Assembly: GCF_008360935.1 (NCBI RefSeq)
Contig: NZ_SRXO01000015.1
Location: 1 to 58,801 of the forward strand
Length of the DNA stretch: 58,801 bases
Reading direction: 5' to 3'
Source: Siccirubricoccus phaeus
Lineage (GTDB): Bacteria; Pseudomonadota; Alphaproteobacteria; Acetobacterales; Acetobacteraceae
Made by a program: the position numbers and the translations under genes. The notes beneath the pieces are model-generated. The model was not told the DNA's origin. It did not search any database and saw only the letters and a list, made by a program, of their open reading frames with translations. Every line of letters begins with the position of its first letter. The first letter of the stretch is position 1. Below are positions 57,500-58,801 of this stretch, one piece after another.

Positions 57500-58657
57500 C
57501 TACTCCTTCGGCAGCGGCACGGCCTGGCCGTCCCGCAGGATATGCGTGCAGCGGAGCGCCCGCGGCGCATCCGCCGCCGAGAGCGCCGCCACGGTGGCGA
57601 AGCCCTGGGCGCGGAAGCCCGCCGCCACGGCTTCCGGCGTGCCCTCCGGCAGGAAGAGGCGCGGGCGCGGCGGCGCGGCGGGCGCGGCGCGCAGCACCGC
57701 ATCCGGGTAGAGGGTCATCCCCGTCGCCGGCTCGTCATTCAGGGAGAGGTAGCGGCCGCCCCGCGCCAGCTCCCCGCTGCGGCCGGGGCCGTAGAGGGTG
57801 AAGGCGACGCCGACATGGTAGCGGAAGCCGCGGAACTCGGCCGGGTCCAGCGTCAGGCGCAGCCCCGGGGCGCGCCGGCGGATCGCAGCGATGATGGCGG
57901 CGGCATTGTCGGCGATCTCCCGCGCCGCCTGGGGCAGCGGAGCGGCGGCGAGCGCCGCCAGCGCTGCATCGGCCGGGCCGGCGGCGGCGAGCAGCGCCGG
58001 CAGGCAGGCCGCCAGCACGCCGGCCTCGGCGGAGAGGGCGGCGACCATGGCGGCATCCTTGCGGTCCAGCGCATGCGCCAGGCCCTGGCGGCGCTCCGCC
58101 GGCAGGCCGGAGAGGTCCAGCAGGGTGGGCGTCATGGTCGGCAGGGTGATGTCGAGGGAGATGGGCGCGACGCCCACGGCTCCGAGGGCCTCGGCCGCGA
58201 CGGTCGCCACCTCGGCATCCGCGGCGGGGGAGGCAGTGCCGATCAGCTCGATGCCGGCCTGCGGCATCTGGCGCTCGGGCGCCAATTGGCTGCCGCGGAC
58301 GCGCAGCACCTGGCCGGCATAGCAGAGGCGCAGCGGGCGGCCCTGCAGGCCCAGCCGGGTGGCGGCGATGCGGGCGACCTGCGGGGTGGTATCGGCGCGG
58401 AGGCCCATCATGCGCTGGCTGACCGGGTCCATCAGCCGGAAGGTCTGCTCGGCCACGGCGGCGCCGGAACCGGCGAGGAGGCTGTCCTCGAATTCCAGCA
58501 GCGGGGGCTTCACGCGCTCATAGCCGTGGCGGGTGAAGCCGGCCATCAGCGCCTCGACCAAAGCCGCCTCCCGCTCCGCCTCGGGCGGCAGCAGGTCCAT
58601 CAGGCCGGCGGGCAGCAGCCCGGCGGGCGGGGCGAAGGGAGAGGCTGGGTCGGTCAT
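57500..58657 (-). CDS. hisZ: ATP phosphoribosyltransferase regulatory subunit
   Basis: 385 residues, a class II aminoacyl-tRNA-synthetase-like paralog of HisS. Motif segments [36 protein letters not shown] and [19 protein letters not shown]; the C-terminal anticodon-binding domain of HisS is absent, as expected for HisZ. It joins short-form HisG to start histidine synthesis and carries its feedback site. The hisZ-purA order is common in alphaproteobacteria. Confidence 0.94.
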   Translation of the reverse strand: MTDPASPFAPPAGLLPAGLMDLLPPEAEREAALVEALMAGFTRHGYERVKPPLLEFEDSLLAGSGAAVAEQTFRLMDPVSQRMMGLRADTTPQVARIAATRLGLQGRPLRLCYAGQVLRVRGSQLAPERQMPQAGIELIGTASPAADAEVATVAAEALGAVGVAPISLDITLPTMTPTLLDLSGLPAERRQGLAHALDRKDAAMVAALSAEAGVLAACLPALLAAAGPADAALAALAAAPLPQAAREIADNAAAIIAAIRRRAPGLRLTLDPAEFRGFRYHVGVAFTLYGPGRSGELARGGRYLSLNDEPATGMTLYPDAVLRAAPAAPPRPRLFLPEGTPEAVAAGFRAQGFATVAALSAADAPRALRCTHILRDGQAVPLPKE

Positions 58658-58709
58658 GGGCTTTTGCGTGGCAGCGCAGGGTGTGTGGCAGGGGGGGAAA
58701 GGGGATGCA

Positions 58710-58801
58710 AGGGCGGGGGCTCCGTCAGGGGGGGGGGGGGGGCCCCCCCCCCCCCCCCCCCCCGGCCGGCCCCCCCCGCCCCCCCCCCCCCCCCCCCCCC
58801 G
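58710..58801. other. G/C homopolymer tract at the window end
   Basis: Long runs of G then C with little else. No biological feature is credible here; it looks like failed base calling or a contig-end artefact. Confidence 0.85.

Noticed and set aside
58710..58801. Telomere-like or quadruplex structure at the end
   Set aside because: Pure G and C runs at the very end of the window are better explained by base-calling or assembly failure.

Overview
The window looks like chromosomal DNA of an alphaproteobacterium close to Roseomonas or another Acetobacteraceae. This is inferred from the very high GC content, the gene content (TRAP transporters, many xenobiotic and organic-acid oxidoreductases, DUF1127, DUF3775, PEP-CTERM) and abundant GC-rich intergenic repeats. 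No rRNA, tRNA, CRISPR array or complete insertion sequence was seen. The last ~90 bases are G and C homopolymers and look like assembly or sequencing artefact.

Layout. 60-6162: catabolic genes on the + strand (2-hydroxyacid dehydrogenase, MmgE/PrpD, IlvD/Edd dehydratase, amidase), followed by a RES-type toxin-antitoxin pair whose toxin is frameshifted (6567-7689). 7756-15437: a tightly overlapped minus-strand operon for a hydrogenase-4-like membrane complex (HyfB, C, E, F, G and I-like). Its large subunit lacks the NiFe cysteines, so it looks like an energy-converting-hydrogenase-related (Ehr) complex, and a glyoxalase-fold (VOC) gene is embedded in it. 15626-18742: a complete TRAP transporter resembling the TakP 2-oxoacid system. 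18740-19090: stacked palindromic repeats. 19120-23438: a second amidase, a PEP-CTERM choice-of-anchor A protein, a 2OG-Fe dioxygenase and a LutA-like protein. 23925-25033: a DUF417/RclC-like membrane protein divergent from a cysteine-tailed MarR regulator, with two matching operators between them. 25270-28306: flavohemoglobin divergent from NsrR and an HPP-family transporter, with two NsrR-type 23-bp operators. 28482-32228: MltA, Tim44/TimA, histidine phosphatase and SecB.

32469-40290 is a surface-glycan cluster (aminotransferase, GT4, WecB, GT4, FlaA1/CapD-type dehydratase). Two of its enzymes carry in-frame minisatellites inside their catalytic folds, and a third has a C-terminus read out of an intergenic repeat. 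40465-41240 encodes two small exported proteins. 41330-43390 is a strikingly low-GC island holding one AAA+ (ORC/CDC6-like) ATPase, followed by a protein with an IS5-type DUF4096 domain but no DDE domain. 44149-50667: WbpE-like aminotransferase, DUF1194, DUF3775 and a molybdenum hydroxylase (M-S-L subunits). 51002-58657: FAD oxidoreductase, an exported argininosuccinate-lyase-like protein with an altered active site, GST, LysR, DUF1127, PurA and HisZ.

A recurring theme is repeat invasion of gene ends. Two repeat families (CTAGAGC-bordered palindromes and a GGGGTGGTCCACCCCC GC-rich element) supply the stop codon, and in one case 54 codons of coding sequence, of neighbouring genes.
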